Below are positions 11,197 through 24,019 of a stretch of DNA of 64,000 nt, piece after piece. Position numbers and translations under genes: made by a program. The notes under the pieces are model-generated. The model saw nothing but the letters and a program-made list of their open reading frames with translations. It was not told the origin of the DNA and searched no databases. The DNA is from Toxoplasma gondii ME49 (Eukaryota; Apicomplexa; Conoidasida; Eucoccidiorida; Sarcocystidae): positions 6,260,885 to 6,324,884 of the forward strand of contig NC_031479.1 of NCBI RefSeq assembly GCF_000006565.2. Reading direction: 5' to 3'. Position 1 is the stretch's first letter; every line of letters starts with the position of its first letter.

Positions 11197-14100
11197 ATGG
11201 CGCCTTCTGCGGCGACTAGTGCCCCGCAGACCCCCGCCGGCTCCACGGAGGCGCGACGAACGAATCCTTTTCTTGAGTTCCAGGTGAGATCTTTATTCGC
11301 TTTCCTTTCTGGTTCACTCGCTGCTCACTGCCAGCAAGAGAGACAGGCCAAACGGAAGGAGTTGTTCCAGATCAAAATACAAGAGGATTCTTTGCATAGC
11401 CGTGGGCCTACACAGAAAGAGACAGGAACTGAAACGCTGGAATGGAGGAGTTCACGAAAGAGAAAAAACAGCGGACAAGGAAGGTAACGAAACGACAGCA
11501 AAAAGCTGATAAACGTGAACCGATCCCGAGAAGAAAATAAAAGACACAGCTGTACAACAGCCCCTTCCGTTTATACATTAATATATATATATATATATAT
11601 ATTTAAGCCTTTGTGTCTCTGCCGACTAACGAGACATTGCTGTATAACAAATGCGTATGTATATACATTGTAACATCTACGTACATTTTATATATATCTA
11701 TACATGTATATATATATATATATATATATGATTAAATGCATGTTGCCGAGTTCTCTAGAAAATTGGATGAGATGGCAATTCTGTATGTGGAGGAATTGGC
11801 CCCAGAGAAAAGGAGAAACGACAGCGAGAGAAGCAGAAAAAAATAGTACAACAAATTAAAGAAGGTTGAGCGTGCGTCAGGATTTCTTTTAATCCGGTAT
11901 CTTTGCCTTTCCTCTTTTTCCGAGCTTTATACTCGGTGAGTCTCTATTATGAGTCTCTTTTCAGTTCTGTTTCTGTTCTTCTAGGTTGTCGTTCTAGCCG
12001 GCGGAAGCAGTTCGCGCCTGTCGAGCTTGACAGGAACTCCCAAGGAAAAAGGCGGCTGCTGCAAGGCCATGCTGCCAGTGGGGAATCGCCCAATGTTGTG
12101 GTATTGTCTCAAGAATTTGCAGGAATCACGTTTTGGAGGTAAGACTCGAGAAAAGTTGTCTTAACATGCCTCGCCTGGTGCTAGTGTGTCGTCGACTGAG
12201 AGAGCAGCCAGGACGACGATCCGAGAGTCGAACTTTGACCATCCAGAGCTCTCTCTCTTGTTTTCTTCGGCCCATCTACTCTTCGTGACAGGCCGCGGTT
12301 TACGTCTTTCTCCCTGCTCGCCGATCTCTCAGCTTCTTGACTGGCTTATTGAGAGTTGAATCGCAGCTTCGTTTTCCATGTCGCCGTCTCACTCGAATTA
12401 GTGTCGTCGTAATCGGTCTCGTCTTAGGTCCGCCTCCCTCTCGAACTCCGCTTTGTTGGTTTCCTGCCTCCCTCTCTCTCACATGTTTTCTCCGTCTCCA
12501 TCGTCTGTTTTCTCCCTCTCCATCGTCTGTTTCTCCTATGTTTCTTTCTCCGGAGTCTCCTCTCTTGCTGAGCGTAGTTCTCTCTCGACCTTCGTCTTGC
12601 CGAGTTGCTGCTTCTGCGTAGCTGATGCGGCCTGAGTGTGGAGTGTGGCGCGTTCTGCAGACGCGATTGTCTTGACCCGTCAAGAAGAACAGGCAGAGAT
12701 CCTCGCGTATTTGCGGCAAGAGTTTCCAAATGCGTTTCAGCGCCTCGAGGTCGTCGGTCTCGGCCGCGAGGCTGAGACGGGCAAGAGCAGAGGAGACTTC
12801 GAGGAAGATGACGTTGTCTGCGGAACTGCAGAGGCTCTCCTGCAAATCAAACATCTCCTTGTCACAGACTTCTTCGTCATCACCTGCGACGTCATCGGCC
12901 CCGTCGACTTCTTCAGTCTCGCCAGTGCGTCTGCGAAAAAAAACGAAGAAAAACAACCTGTGAAAGTGACGGAAATGCTGCAGAAAAAGGACGAAAGAGT
13001 GAAGAGAAGAAACGAACGTCAAAGCTCCTTCTGCAGGCATCCCAGTCGATAACTATCTAGGCTGTTTTTCCTCACCTTCCCCTCCCAATAGCAAATACGC
13101 GAAAACCCACATACCTATCTACGTGTAATATATATATATATATATGTTTATATATATATATATATATATTTCTACTCTGCGCTCGGAGAGAAATGGCGGC
13201 TCGTGTGTATCGCGTACGAGGATATGCAAACATCGGTGTGCCTGTGTCTTTGCTTAAGACGAAACTGGATTCGTGCAGCCAGTCAAGGTTTCCATGCATT
13301 GTCTTTCGTGAAAGTTGTTCGCCTTCTAGACATGTCCTGTGTGTCTTGGACCTTTTTCAGATCTGCACAGAGTAGAGAACGCAGCGTGCTCTGTGTATCT
13401 CCTTCGTCGAGATTATCTGTCTGAGGGAGCGTCGGAGATTCTCGACCGAGGTGCTCACGGAAAGGCGGGGAAGGGCGGCAAGAAAAAAGCCACCCCAGAG
13501 AAAGTCGACAAGGATGCGAACAAGGGCAACCCTGTCGCGATTGCTTTTGAGGAGACAGAAACGCTTCTTCTGGGGATTCAAGATCGCCACAGTAAGCGCA
13601 GGCTGCTCTAGTCCGTACGACGAGAGAACAGAGGTCTCGCGGGGAAGGTGATTTTGCGCTTTCGCCGTATAAAGTCCCTGTGGAGAGTACCGACTTCGGT
13701 TGGTGACGTCCGGTGCTTGCAACGGTGCTTCGAAAAACAGGAGCATCTGTGAAGAGAGAAAAGGCGACGTTCACAAGAGTCTCGTCGCCACCGAAAGACA
13801 AGGACCTGGCAGCAGCCATGCTCCCTCGTATTTTGAATTATCATGAATGATGTGAGGCAGATGCAGTTCACTTCGGCGACGGTTTTTTTCTCGCTCACTT
13901 GAATTTCCACCTCTGAAACGTAGAACAAATTCAGTTTGCTTCTGGTCAGAACCATCGCTCGTATTGACAAACTCCCGTCGGGACGCGGTCCCTTCTCGCG
14001 TCCGTTGCAGGTTCCGCAGCAGCGAATTGTTACGCTCGACGCGTTCGTCAGAGAGCCGGCAGTGTTTCTCCGCTGTACGAGGGGGGATGTTTGCGAAAGA

Positions 14101-15160
14101 AATGGGAGAGAAATGCAGAGAAGAGAGAAGGAGATCCAGATTCTTTGCCTTGCCAACAGTCGCGGGGTGACTCCAAAAGAGTTCTTATTGTGATCGACTC
14201 ATCCGCAGCGCAGAAAGCAGGCATGCAGGTGCCAGACCGGAGTGGAAGCCGACAACGAGAGTCCGAGTCGTGTACTTTGCAGAACGAAGATTCGGAAGGA
14301 AAGCGCCGCCGCGTTTGTTGTTGCTCTCTGCAGGCATCAGCCACGGGGCGCAATTAGCAATTCCGAAGTTGACTCTCTTCTACCATCCCTCCGTTTTCGT
14401 GAAGGCAAACCTGTACGACCCTCACGTGTATCTCTTCAAGCTGTCGGCTCTGAAGATTCTCGAGGACCCAAAACTCCGGAACACTCTGACCTCCATTCGC
14501 GTAAGTGAGAAAGGTGAAATCCGGAAGAAAGCGCAAAGAAAGGAGATTTGTTGGGAGGGCGTGAGGGTGACTCATGGGAGAAAAGAGAAACTTCTGTGAA
14601 AAAAAGGAGATCACGACGACGGCAAGGACACTGGCTTTCCCGCGGCTGCTTGTCTCCTGAGAAGAACTGTCTGCTCGTTTTCCTCGTGTCTTGGCTTTCT
14701 GCAGTTCGACCTCGTTCCCTACATGTCCCTCATGCAGATGACTCCACAAGCATCTCGTAGGTCTCTCTCCTCTCCCTTTCTTCCATCTCGTTGTGCTCCT
14801 GCACAGACGTCGCTTCTAAAAGTGAAAAATGCCAAGTGCTGGTCTTTTCTCCTTCCTCCCCGTTCGCCGGCAAAACTTACGTTGGTTTGCGTCGCTTTCC
14901 TTCGCCACTCTTTGCTCGCCTCCCCGTGCGTCGCTTCTCGTATTTTTTCCATTTTTCTGTGCTTTGCCCGCTTCGGGCATTGCCTTCTCTGCCATAAGCT
15001 TCCATGTTCCCGCCGCTTCTCCCTCTCTGCTGCATTCTTTCTTTCATACTTTTCTCCACGGGGGGCGCGTCGCCTTCGTGGGCATCTTTTCATGTCTTGT
15101 CTCGCCCGGGAGTTCTCCTCTCTCACTCTACCGAAACGGAGATTAGTCTCAGTGGCTGCT

Positions 15161-15202
<42 letters not shown>

Positions 15203-18114
15203 CTGTGTATAGGTCTCTGGATAAGGAATGTATTGGCAAACGTTGCTGAATGTGTCGGCGCATGTGACGTACATTTGTAGATCACACAATGGTTGTATAC
15301 AGTGCGACCGTTGTCTTTCGCGGTCTTTCAATTTCCTTTCCAGTCTGGTCTTCGAGCCGTCTCGACTGTGACGTTTTCGACGAGCTCCTGGACTCCTTCG
15401 ATGAACCTCACAAGAAGCGCGAGGACAAGGAACAAGACCGAAGCCGCGAACAAGGGTACACCCTGGCGAACCGTCCAGAGCAGCCTGTGCGTCTTCAGCG
15501 ACAAACAGTACTCCACACACCGCAGCTAGAGAAAAAGAGATAGGAGACAAGTGCTTCAGCTGAAACCCAGAGAACGGATTTCACACGTAGGGCGTCCACT
15601 CACAAACTTACAATTCCAGAAGAGACGTGGAACGCGCCCGGAAATGCGTTTGTAGAGATACATACGTGCTCCCATATTTATATATATATATATATATATA
15701 TACATACATGTGAGTGTGAGTAAAGAAATGTATGAGCAATCGTTGACTGTGAGGGTGAATATTTGTAGGAAATGTGTATGCATAGAATGAGACAAATGTA
15801 TGACTGTCGGGGCGAGAAAGAAAGACATGTGTGCGCGCAAGCCGGTTCGCGAGTAATTGCAGCTGGGAGCCCCGAGTAACTATCTCGTTCTCTCCATTCT
15901 GTTTTTCTTCTCTCTTTTTTTGGTGTCTCGTCCGTTGTCTTGTTTCCGATTGAAATCTGCAAAACATTTAGTTTTAATTGGACTGTTTTTTCTCTCCATA
16001 AAAAGTGCGCTCATCCGCAAAAATCATCTAGTCAAGTTTTCGCTGCTAAATTAAGGATTTGCAAAAGTATTTCATGGAGGAATGCTTAGCCATTTGGTTC
16101 CTCACGTAGACGTCTGTCTGTCTTGTTTTGTCTGTGAATAAAAAAAAGAGAAAAGGAAACAAGGTCGTTTTCGCTTTGCATCCGGACTGCGCTGGAATTT
16201 GTTGCCGTGTCAACAATATTCACGATTACTACGAAATGAATATGAAAGTAAGTCGAAAGATTCAAATTGTTTACAAGTACAAGGGCCGATAAAACGTCTT
16301 TCCCAACGAGAAGCGTAAACGTCAATTCTGTGTTTGATTTCGAGTGACTGCACGTCGTTTGAAGTCGACTTACTAAAAACGCTGATTTGTATACACATAC
16401 GTGTATATGCGGTGTATCAATATCTCTATGAATGTAGGCCTGTAGGCGGCAGGTTTCCTGTATTTCGAAATCAAGGTGGCTGCATTTGCGTCCGTCTCTG
16501 TATGCATATCTTTACATATGTGTAATTATTTCGACTTATCTATCTATCTATATATATATATATATATCTTCCAAGATTGTGGGACATCTAGGTTTCCATA
16601 GCACATCTGGACAGATTCTCTCAGATGCGTCATGTAAGGCGCACTCGGCCTTGGATCCGGCACTGTGGAGGACATGAAAAAGTGACTCAGATGCGGTGCA
16701 TGGTCTACCATTGAGTCAGACGTTTAGTAGAATGAGTACCACGTTTACGTCGTTTCATTTTTTTCAACTTCTTTGTGGGGCTTTTTTCGTTAATGCTTCA
16801 GTTTTGTAGCAACCGCATGGACGAGCTCCGGGGGATCATGCCCGAATGGATGCTGCCTGCTCAACCGGCAAAAAAGTCACCGACTGTGAGTTTTCTCTCG
16901 AGTAGAGTTCTCGACACCGGTGCTCTTGCAGAGTGTTTCGTCTTCGGGGAGTCGTATTCGCAGATTTTTTCCTGTCCCCTTTCCCTCCGGCTTTGCTCAG
17001 TGCTTCTCATGCTTTCCTCTGTGCCCTGTCGTCGTCTCTTCTCCCGTCATCCCTTCTCCTGTTTGTCCTCGATTCTTCGTATCCTCGCGTTCCCCGTCCC
17101 CACGGCTCCGCTATCTCCCACTTGCCAGTTTTTCGAGAAGTTCGCCAGCTTCTTTCTCTTTCTTTCCTCGCAGATGCGGGACAGCACAGTGGCGGAAGGC
17201 TGCACGTTCGCCGAGAGCGCTGTGATCAAGCGAAGTATTTTCGGAGCCGAAGTGTCTGTGGGCTCCAAGGCCCGAGTGACTGCGAGCGTTCTCCTCGAAG
17301 GAGGAAAGATCGAGGAAGAAGCAACGATTCAGAGATGCATTGTCGGCAGAAGGGCAACCGTCGGCAAGGGATGCAAGGTACGAGAACGGAGACTGCAACC
17401 GGCAAGAAGAATGTACAGCTCGAAGCTGGACCTTGGATGGTGATTCTCACGCACAGGGTCTGCAGACACAGGCTCAGCGAAAAACCGCGAAATATCAGTA
17501 CTGGAACAACTTGCGGAACATACAACTACCTAAAAAAAGAGAGATAAAGAGTGAAATGCAACAATACGCCTTGCTACAATGGATTTGAAAACTACTTTCC
17601 AAGGACTCAACACACCAAAGGTGCTCTTCGAAAAAGAAACTTTCTGTATACACGTCGATAAACACATGCACATATACCTCTACATGCATGTATATATAAA
17701 TGTATATATATATATGTAACTATATATATATATATGAATGTGTAAAGTGGGTAGGAGTTCTGTTGGGAGGCTCGAGGTTACGTTTTGTTTGTTAGATGCG
17801 ATGTGGAGAGAGCGGTGAATGGTCAACGGCGTGAGATGGGAGAAGAAGCAGAATTAGAAGACAGTGACGAATTCTTACGTTTAGGTTTACGAGGAGAGCA
17901 TAAACGGATACGCTTTTCTGCAAGGGATGCGTGTCTGCCTCCTCGTTCAATCCGAACATTTCAGTCGACTTTCGTCCTTTTACTCATTTGTCTTGTGTGC
18001 GTTTTTGCCTCTTTTCTCCAGCTCACCAATTGCCAAGTTCGCCATGGCTACTCTGTGCCGCCGGGGACTGTTGCGGAAGACGAGGTTCTTCCTTTGTTCA
18101 CAGACGACGCCTGA
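11197..18114 (+). CDS. EIF2B3: Translation initiation factor eIF2B subunit gamma
   Basis: Ten exons: 11197-11283, 11985-12138, 12661-12924, 13361-13591, 14334-14500, 14705-14756, 15344-15507, 16802-16885, 17174-17377 and 18022-18114. All phases agree and the product is 499 residues. eIF2B is the cytosolic nucleotide-exchange factor that recycles eIF2-GDP; gamma pairs with epsilon in the catalytic half. The N-terminal nucleotidyltransferase-like fold begins at EFQ-VVVLAGGSSSRLSSLT (from residue 27), followed by KAMLPVGNRPMLWYCL, the element corresponding to VLSCDLI (here FFVITCDVIGP) and LTSIRFDLVPY. The C-terminal left-handed beta-helix repeats occupy exon 9 (402-469) and end in the last exon at TNCQV. 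The loop between SLT and LPVGN and the linker rich in Lys and Gly in exon 4 are longer than in human. Exon 7 is least certain: the phase-consistent frame is charged, while another frame in the same exon looks more like the family. The start is the only ATG before exon 2 and gives the family's EFQ junction. Confidence 0.9.
11580..11730. repeat. Two (TA)n arrays in intron 1 of eIF2B gamma
   Basis: TA arrays at 11580-11603 and 11690-11730 inside the first intron (11284-11984). Confidence 0.9.
13130..13169. repeat. (TA)n array in intron 3 of eIF2B gamma
   Basis: TA array with a short TGTT interruption between exons 3 and 4. Confidence 0.9.
15163..15207. repeat. (TA)n array in intron 6 of eIF2B gamma
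   Basis: TA array shortly before exon 7. Further arrays lie in later introns at 15679-15702, 16538-16567 (preceded by TCTA repeats) and 17690-17735. Confidence 0.9.
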
Positions 18115-20444
18115 AGCTCGACGGCATCTCGGCGTTTGTGGAAAGGTCTTTCAACTGCAGGCGCTCGTGTGTCTGCTGGCGTCAGCCTTGTGTGGAGCTC
18201 TCTGCCTTCCTCTGCAGGTTTTTCTTTGTCTTGTGTGCTCGAAAGGACTGGCCCACCTAGCGGCTTTCAAAGAGGAACTGGGACGAAGAAAGGAACGAGC
18301 GGAGTTGAGTGACTCTGGAGAAGCAAAGCGAGAGACAAGAGCCTTATTGGCGTTAACGGATTAACGCCTTTGGCGTTGAACTTTCCTTTTCCATGGAGTG
18401 CGCGGGAAGAGACGGACGAAGACGCAGATACACAAGGAGATTGATTCGAGCTTTGTTGCGTTCCTGCGTTCCGTTCTCCCATCGCCAGACGACCTGTTTG
18501 TCTTGCTGCTCTTCTCTTTCTCTGGACGCGTTCAGCGAGACAAAACGACTACCCAGATACGCGTGTGACGGTATACCGCCCTGGGAGAAGTCCTCTCTGA
18601 GAAGGATGATTTATAGGTTTTTTTGGAGTTTGTGTACCCTACGAGCTGCGCCACACGGTTGTTTTGTGCATTGATCCCGCGACTCTGAACTCCGTACCAG
18701 CTCTGTGAGACCGTTTGCAGTATCTCGAATTAGGTCGCTTCGCGAAAATTGTTTCCCCCTGCTTCTCTGCTCCTCTGCTGGTTTTCGCTGTGTCTGCGTT
18801 ACAGCTTTTCCTTTCCTCTCTTCTTGCGTTTGGCGTCTGCATCGTTTGTTTTCCCCTCTACCTCTCTTTTGCCTGTCTCCGTTGTCTCTCGTCCCTAGGA
18901 ACGGAGCGAGACTCAGTGAAACATGAGTCTCACAGAGAGGCTACACGAAGCGGAGATGAGAGCAGACGGATAGAACTACCACTTGCCCCAGTTTCGAATG
19001 AAAAGGAACGAGAGATGCAGATGTCTCGAGAGCGAGGAAAAGAAGAACGGTGCTCAGACCGTGCCGAGCTCCGGAAACGACAGGGACTTTGAGCGGAGAG
19101 AAACAGATGTTAATAAAAGCTCCGAAGGCCCGACGAAAAATGGCAGAGAGAGGGAGCGAAGCGAGTCGAATGTGGAACTCTGTACGTGGAAGGCAATATA
19201 CCGTAGAGACTAACACAAGGAAGGAGATCACCAAAGTTGAGAGAATGAAATCTATACAGCTTGCTACAACTGTTGCTGTTTCAAAATACGCTGGACACCA
19301 CAAAAAAACTCGACGCACTTGACCGATACTCATGAAAAGCACGAAGTAACACGGGTCCGGGAAGCAAAGACCTTAGCGAGCAAGATATAATGCTCTCGAG
19401 AAAAAGGCAGTTTCAGTAAAAAGATGCAGGAAGCGCGTTTACAATGTGTAAGGAGTCTCGCTTCAGTTGTTTGCTGATGGGTGTCGCGTACCATGAGTAC
19501 GCCAGGAAAAGGAAAAGCGAGCCGCTGTTTAGACGCACCAGTTACAGTAGAGCTTTTTTCACCGACAGTTTCTGTGGAACGCGGTTAGTCGTTCTGCTTG
19601 TGGCCCTTCTGGTGACCGACCTACGAGTTGTCCTAAGAAAGTCTTCTCTGGCGAATATTCCTGAGAGGGAGGTATTCACAGTTTTCTCTTCTTCCGCCCT
19701 TCGAGAGCTCTCCTCGTGAGCTACATTGCCTTTTTTCTTCACGACTTAAGTGGTAAGAGAGGAGACTGAGACGAGAGGCGAAAGTGAATTTACCGTCCTC
19801 GTGCGTCGTATTCTGTCGCACTGCTCTCTTGTCCTCTTCTCGCACTACGCAGTGAAGCGGGCAAGCGACGTCTAGGCGACAGGGACGGAAGGACGAAGTG
19901 AGAGAAAGCCGAGCTAAGGAAACAGACTGGAACAAAGTGACTGCATTTGATAAGGTCAACACAAACATGGACGACATACGTCGCTAGGCCGTTCGATTCA
20001 TTCAAACGACAAGAGAGAGACAAAGAACCTGGCGTGTCTCCCCTGTCGGCCGTTACGGATGATACGCCACAAACGACGAAACCTGCAAGGAAGCAAGGCA
20101 CCAGATAATTGTGTAGCTGGCTGCCTCTTCCCCCCTCAAACTTAATTCACTCTCTCACTTCATTTTTGTAGTCCATACCTTTCCTCGAGACAGCCGAACC
20201 AATGAATATAACTACTTATACATTCAAACATATATATATATATATATATATGAACTGTAAACGGCATTTCGTTTGACGAACGAGTCCGCGCATGCATGCA
20301 CGTGCGTCTGTCCTTCCGGAATTGTGCCATTCTGCTTCCATCGCTTCTCAACCCCCTGGCTCAACGCCTCACAACGGTGGAGGAGTTTCCCTTGGTCTGT
20401 CCACGTTCTTCTCCCGCCGCTGACACCCTCGCTCTCTCTGTGTT
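18115..20444. other. Convergent intergenic region
   Basis: Lies between the stop codons of eIF2B gamma (+) and SMC5 (-) and presumably holds both 3' untranslated regions. No gene is supported. It contains a (TA)n tract at 20229-20251 and no recognisable terminator-like structure. Confidence 0.6.
20229..20251. repeat. (TA)n microsatellite
   Basis: Short pure TA array in the convergent intergenic region, 3' of SMC5. Confidence 0.85.
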
Positions 20445-21519
20445 TCAGTCGTCACGCGTTTCGTCGTTCTGCAGAGCCTCCTTCAGCTCTCGAATTTCTT
20501 CTTTTGTCAAGAAATACGCGCCTTCCTCCCGGCTTCTCTGGGCTCCAGCACAGAGGGCCTTCTCGTCACCCCACGCTCGGAGACACAAGTGGCGGCCATT
20601 GAACGGGAAGTGGACAGAGACAGCCGAGTAATCGGTGCCCTTCACGAGTTGTGGGGTCAAGAGAACGTACTGGACTCCGCCTCCTCCAGGGCCGTTTGCC
20701 GGTGCATGCTGGGACGCAGAAGTCGAGTTCGAAGATGCGCCCAGAAGGCTTTTCCGCGGTCGATCTTGGACAGATTCTCCACTCCCAGAAGGCGTGGAGT
20801 CCTCGCCCTCCCACCCGTTGGCCACTCGCGTGAGAAGAGCAAACAGTCTCTTTTCCTTCTCTCCGTCCAGGCCTTGGTTGATCTCGTCGAGCACCCGAAA
20901 GCCATCGCGTGCGTAGGCCTGCAAAGGAAAGAATGAACCGAGCTCGAGGCGCGATTCCACGCAGCAACTCGTCTCTGGAGAGGCGCCGAGCTCTCTCCAG
21001 AAGATGTCCAAATCGCCTGTTTGATGACTGTGTGAGCCCCCAGAAAAGCACTTTGACAACACTGTAGTGTACGAAATTCCGCTCGATGTTCCTGTTTTCC
21101 TTTTCACCTCCAGTAGAAACGGCATGTTTCAATCAAACGCATCTGCTGATGAAGGCGGGCCTTCCTGTCCTGCTGTGCAGCTTTGATGTCTCGTCTTCGG
21201 TTTGTCTACTCGTCTCTTCTACCCTGTCGAACCCTCTGCGTTTGATTCTTCATTTGCAACCACAAAAACGCCAGACACTCGCCCCGACATCTGGAGACAC
21301 ACACACTTAAACACGCCCATACTCACGTACAAACAGTAGAAATTGATCCACATCCACATAACTGTATCTATATCCATATATAAATATATATATATATATT
21401 TATGTCTATATATAAGTACATATGTATATATATATATACATAAATGTATAAATATATATGAATATACAAAAATAACTGTATCTATATCCATATATAAATA
21501 TATATATATATATACATGC

Positions 21520-21562
<43 letters not shown>

Positions 21563-23986
21563 AAATTGTGGAAAATATCTGGATTTTTTTGAGGGGCCAG
21601 AAATGTATGGCTTGCCCTTTTTTTTATTCGGGTGCTGTTTTCCCTAAACGCTCACCTGGACAGCGAGAAGATAAAGGACAGTGCAAAGCGACCTCTCTCC
21701 TCCGGAATGCCGAGTGTTGAGAGGCCGGGGAGACTGACCCGGATAAAAAGAGACACAAATGCGCAGCTCCAGATCGCGGACGCTCGGAGCCATACTCGCA
21801 GACGCAGAGGAAGAGGAGGAAGACGAAGAGGAGGAAGACGAAGAAGAGGAAGACGAAGAGGAGGAAGACGAAGAAGAGGAAGACGAAGAGGAGGAAGCAG
21901 CGGGGTCGTGAAGGGCGACGTATCCGGATGCGTCGGGGTTAATGAATTTGAGAAAGACGCCGAAGCGTCGGCTGAGAGTGCCTACGATTTCGGAGATTCT
22001 TCGATGCCAGCTGAAACAACATCGAAAACGCAATAGAGAAAATATCAGGGAACAGACGACAGTTACGCGAAAAAGCCTCGCGAGGCCTGCGTCATGCGTT
22101 TTTCGTGGAGCGTTCGGTGTTGCCAGCTCGCTGCGTTTCCTCTTTTTGGACTGTCTGGGATATCTGCACCCGCGACTGTTGGCGTCTGTTCCGGAACTTC
22201 TTTCTTCTCTCTCTCGCCTCGCCTCGCTCCTTCCTCGACTCCCCTTTACTCCCTTTTCCTCTCTGGGATTGTTCGCGGACCGCTTTTCATGTCCCTGCCT
22301 CTTCCCCCTCTGCTCCGGCATTCTCATCATCTTCATCACCCTCACTTCCGGTTCCTGTCTCGTTTCGCGTCCGAGCGACGAATCTGCGAAGTCGCACGCG
22401 CGTCGATGCCTTGCGACGAAAACACAGACGCCCGTCTTGTCTCTTCGCTTCATCTGCGTCTGCTTCGTCGACGCAGGACTGTTCTCCCGCTTCCGCGCCT
22501 ACCCTCCCTCGCCCTTACCTTTCCTTGACTTCGTCGATTTTTTTCTGTTGATGTTGAACTCTTTCTTCGAGCTTGGCGACCTCGTTTTCCTTCTTTTTCT
22601 TTTCCTGGACTTTGTCTTTGAAGTCTCGGAAGGCTTGGCGGTTCCCGCCGCCGGTCCGCTCGAGTTCCTCCGTGCAGGCGTCGATAAGGACGTTCAACTC
22701 CTCTTCGCTTCCAGGGAGATCTGCGAGCTGCAGATCTCGCTTCACTTGCGCGAGGTAGGCCTGGCAGTTCTCGACCTCCTCGTCGCTGTCTCCGTCGTCC
22801 CGCTCTCGCTGGCGCTTCCGCCGCTCCTCCCTCTCCTCGTCCCTCTCTCGGTTTCTCTTTCGTCCAGGGAACGCCTGTCGACTGGCTCGCGCTTCGGCCG
22901 AGTCCCCAGACGAGACAGACAGGATGTCCCCAGACGAGAACAGAAAGTCGCGGTACGCGAGCGCCGCCTCTGCGGCCCACTGCTCAAACGCCGCCGACCG
23001 GCTCTCCAGGTCTCGCCGAAGCACAGCGACGGCCGCAGTCTTCGCGTCCAACTCAGACTCGAGAGCCCTCACCTGCAAACAAACGAGACCCGACAGAAAC
23101 ACCCACAAACGCATCCTTACACGAGGATAAAGTAATGCACATGTGACTGTACATGTGCGTACGCGTGTATGAGTATCTGTGTTGTGGGGGTATATACGCG
23201 AGCGAAAAACAGGGTGAATCCCCTTCACAAACGACATCGAAACACACAGATGTACATGTCCGTGGGTGAGCGCCTGCTCAGGATGAACGCGCTGATCGCG
23301 GTGGCGGAAAGAAAAAGTATTTTGTCGTCCGTCTGTCCTTGTCTGCTTCTTCTTCCTTCGTTCTTCTTCTCTCGTCTTCCAGTGTCCCCCTTCTGGCGTC
23401 TCCCCGTACCTGTCGTCTCCCTTCTCTCCGTAGCTTTCTCCTCCCTTTCTCCTCATCTTTCGCATCTTTTTTCTGTGTGCTCTTGTCTCTTCTTCTCTTT
23501 GCAAGATCCTCACCTCTTGAGCAGGTCCCTCGCGCTCCGCCTGCAGCTCGAGAAGCCTCTCCCGATGGCCCTGAACGCCGGCAGCCTCTTCGCGCATCTT
23601 CAGCCATCTGCCGGCGAGCGCCCGGAATTTCTTGGAGGCCTCTTCGACACAGAAAACGAAAGAACACAATACCCGTTCGGTCAACTGACCTGCGAGCGAC
23701 AAGAGTGCATGATTCGGAGGCCACCGCTCTGTCTCTTCTGAATCAACTGCTAGGGAAAAAGCGCTGCTGGATTGGTGCATCTGTAAGTTCAAAGCTCAAA
23801 CTTTCGACAGACACACATCTACACAGACGATCGCAGGCTCAAACGAACTCCAGACGATGCAACGAACTCATGCAGGTCCCACTACGCATACCAGATCACC
23901 TGTACGCAAAGGAACCTACAGACGTATTTGCACATGTATGCATACATACAAACATAAATAAATATGCATACATATATATAAATATA

Positions 23987-24019
<33 letters not shown>

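Noticed and set aside
13936..14193. Extra exon between eIF2B gamma exons 4 and 5
   Set aside because: No acceptor in matching phase, and joining 13591 directly to 14334 gives an uninterrupted family match.
21632..22036. Plus-strand frame with Arg-Gly-Arg repeats
   Set aside because: It is the antisense reading of the SMC5 poly-serine repeat.
21942..23135. 397-codon plus-strand frame, the longest complete frame after those of the called genes
   Set aside because: Antisense to SMC5 exons 12 and 13; the minus strand has the conserved coiled coil and head sequence and proper splice sites.
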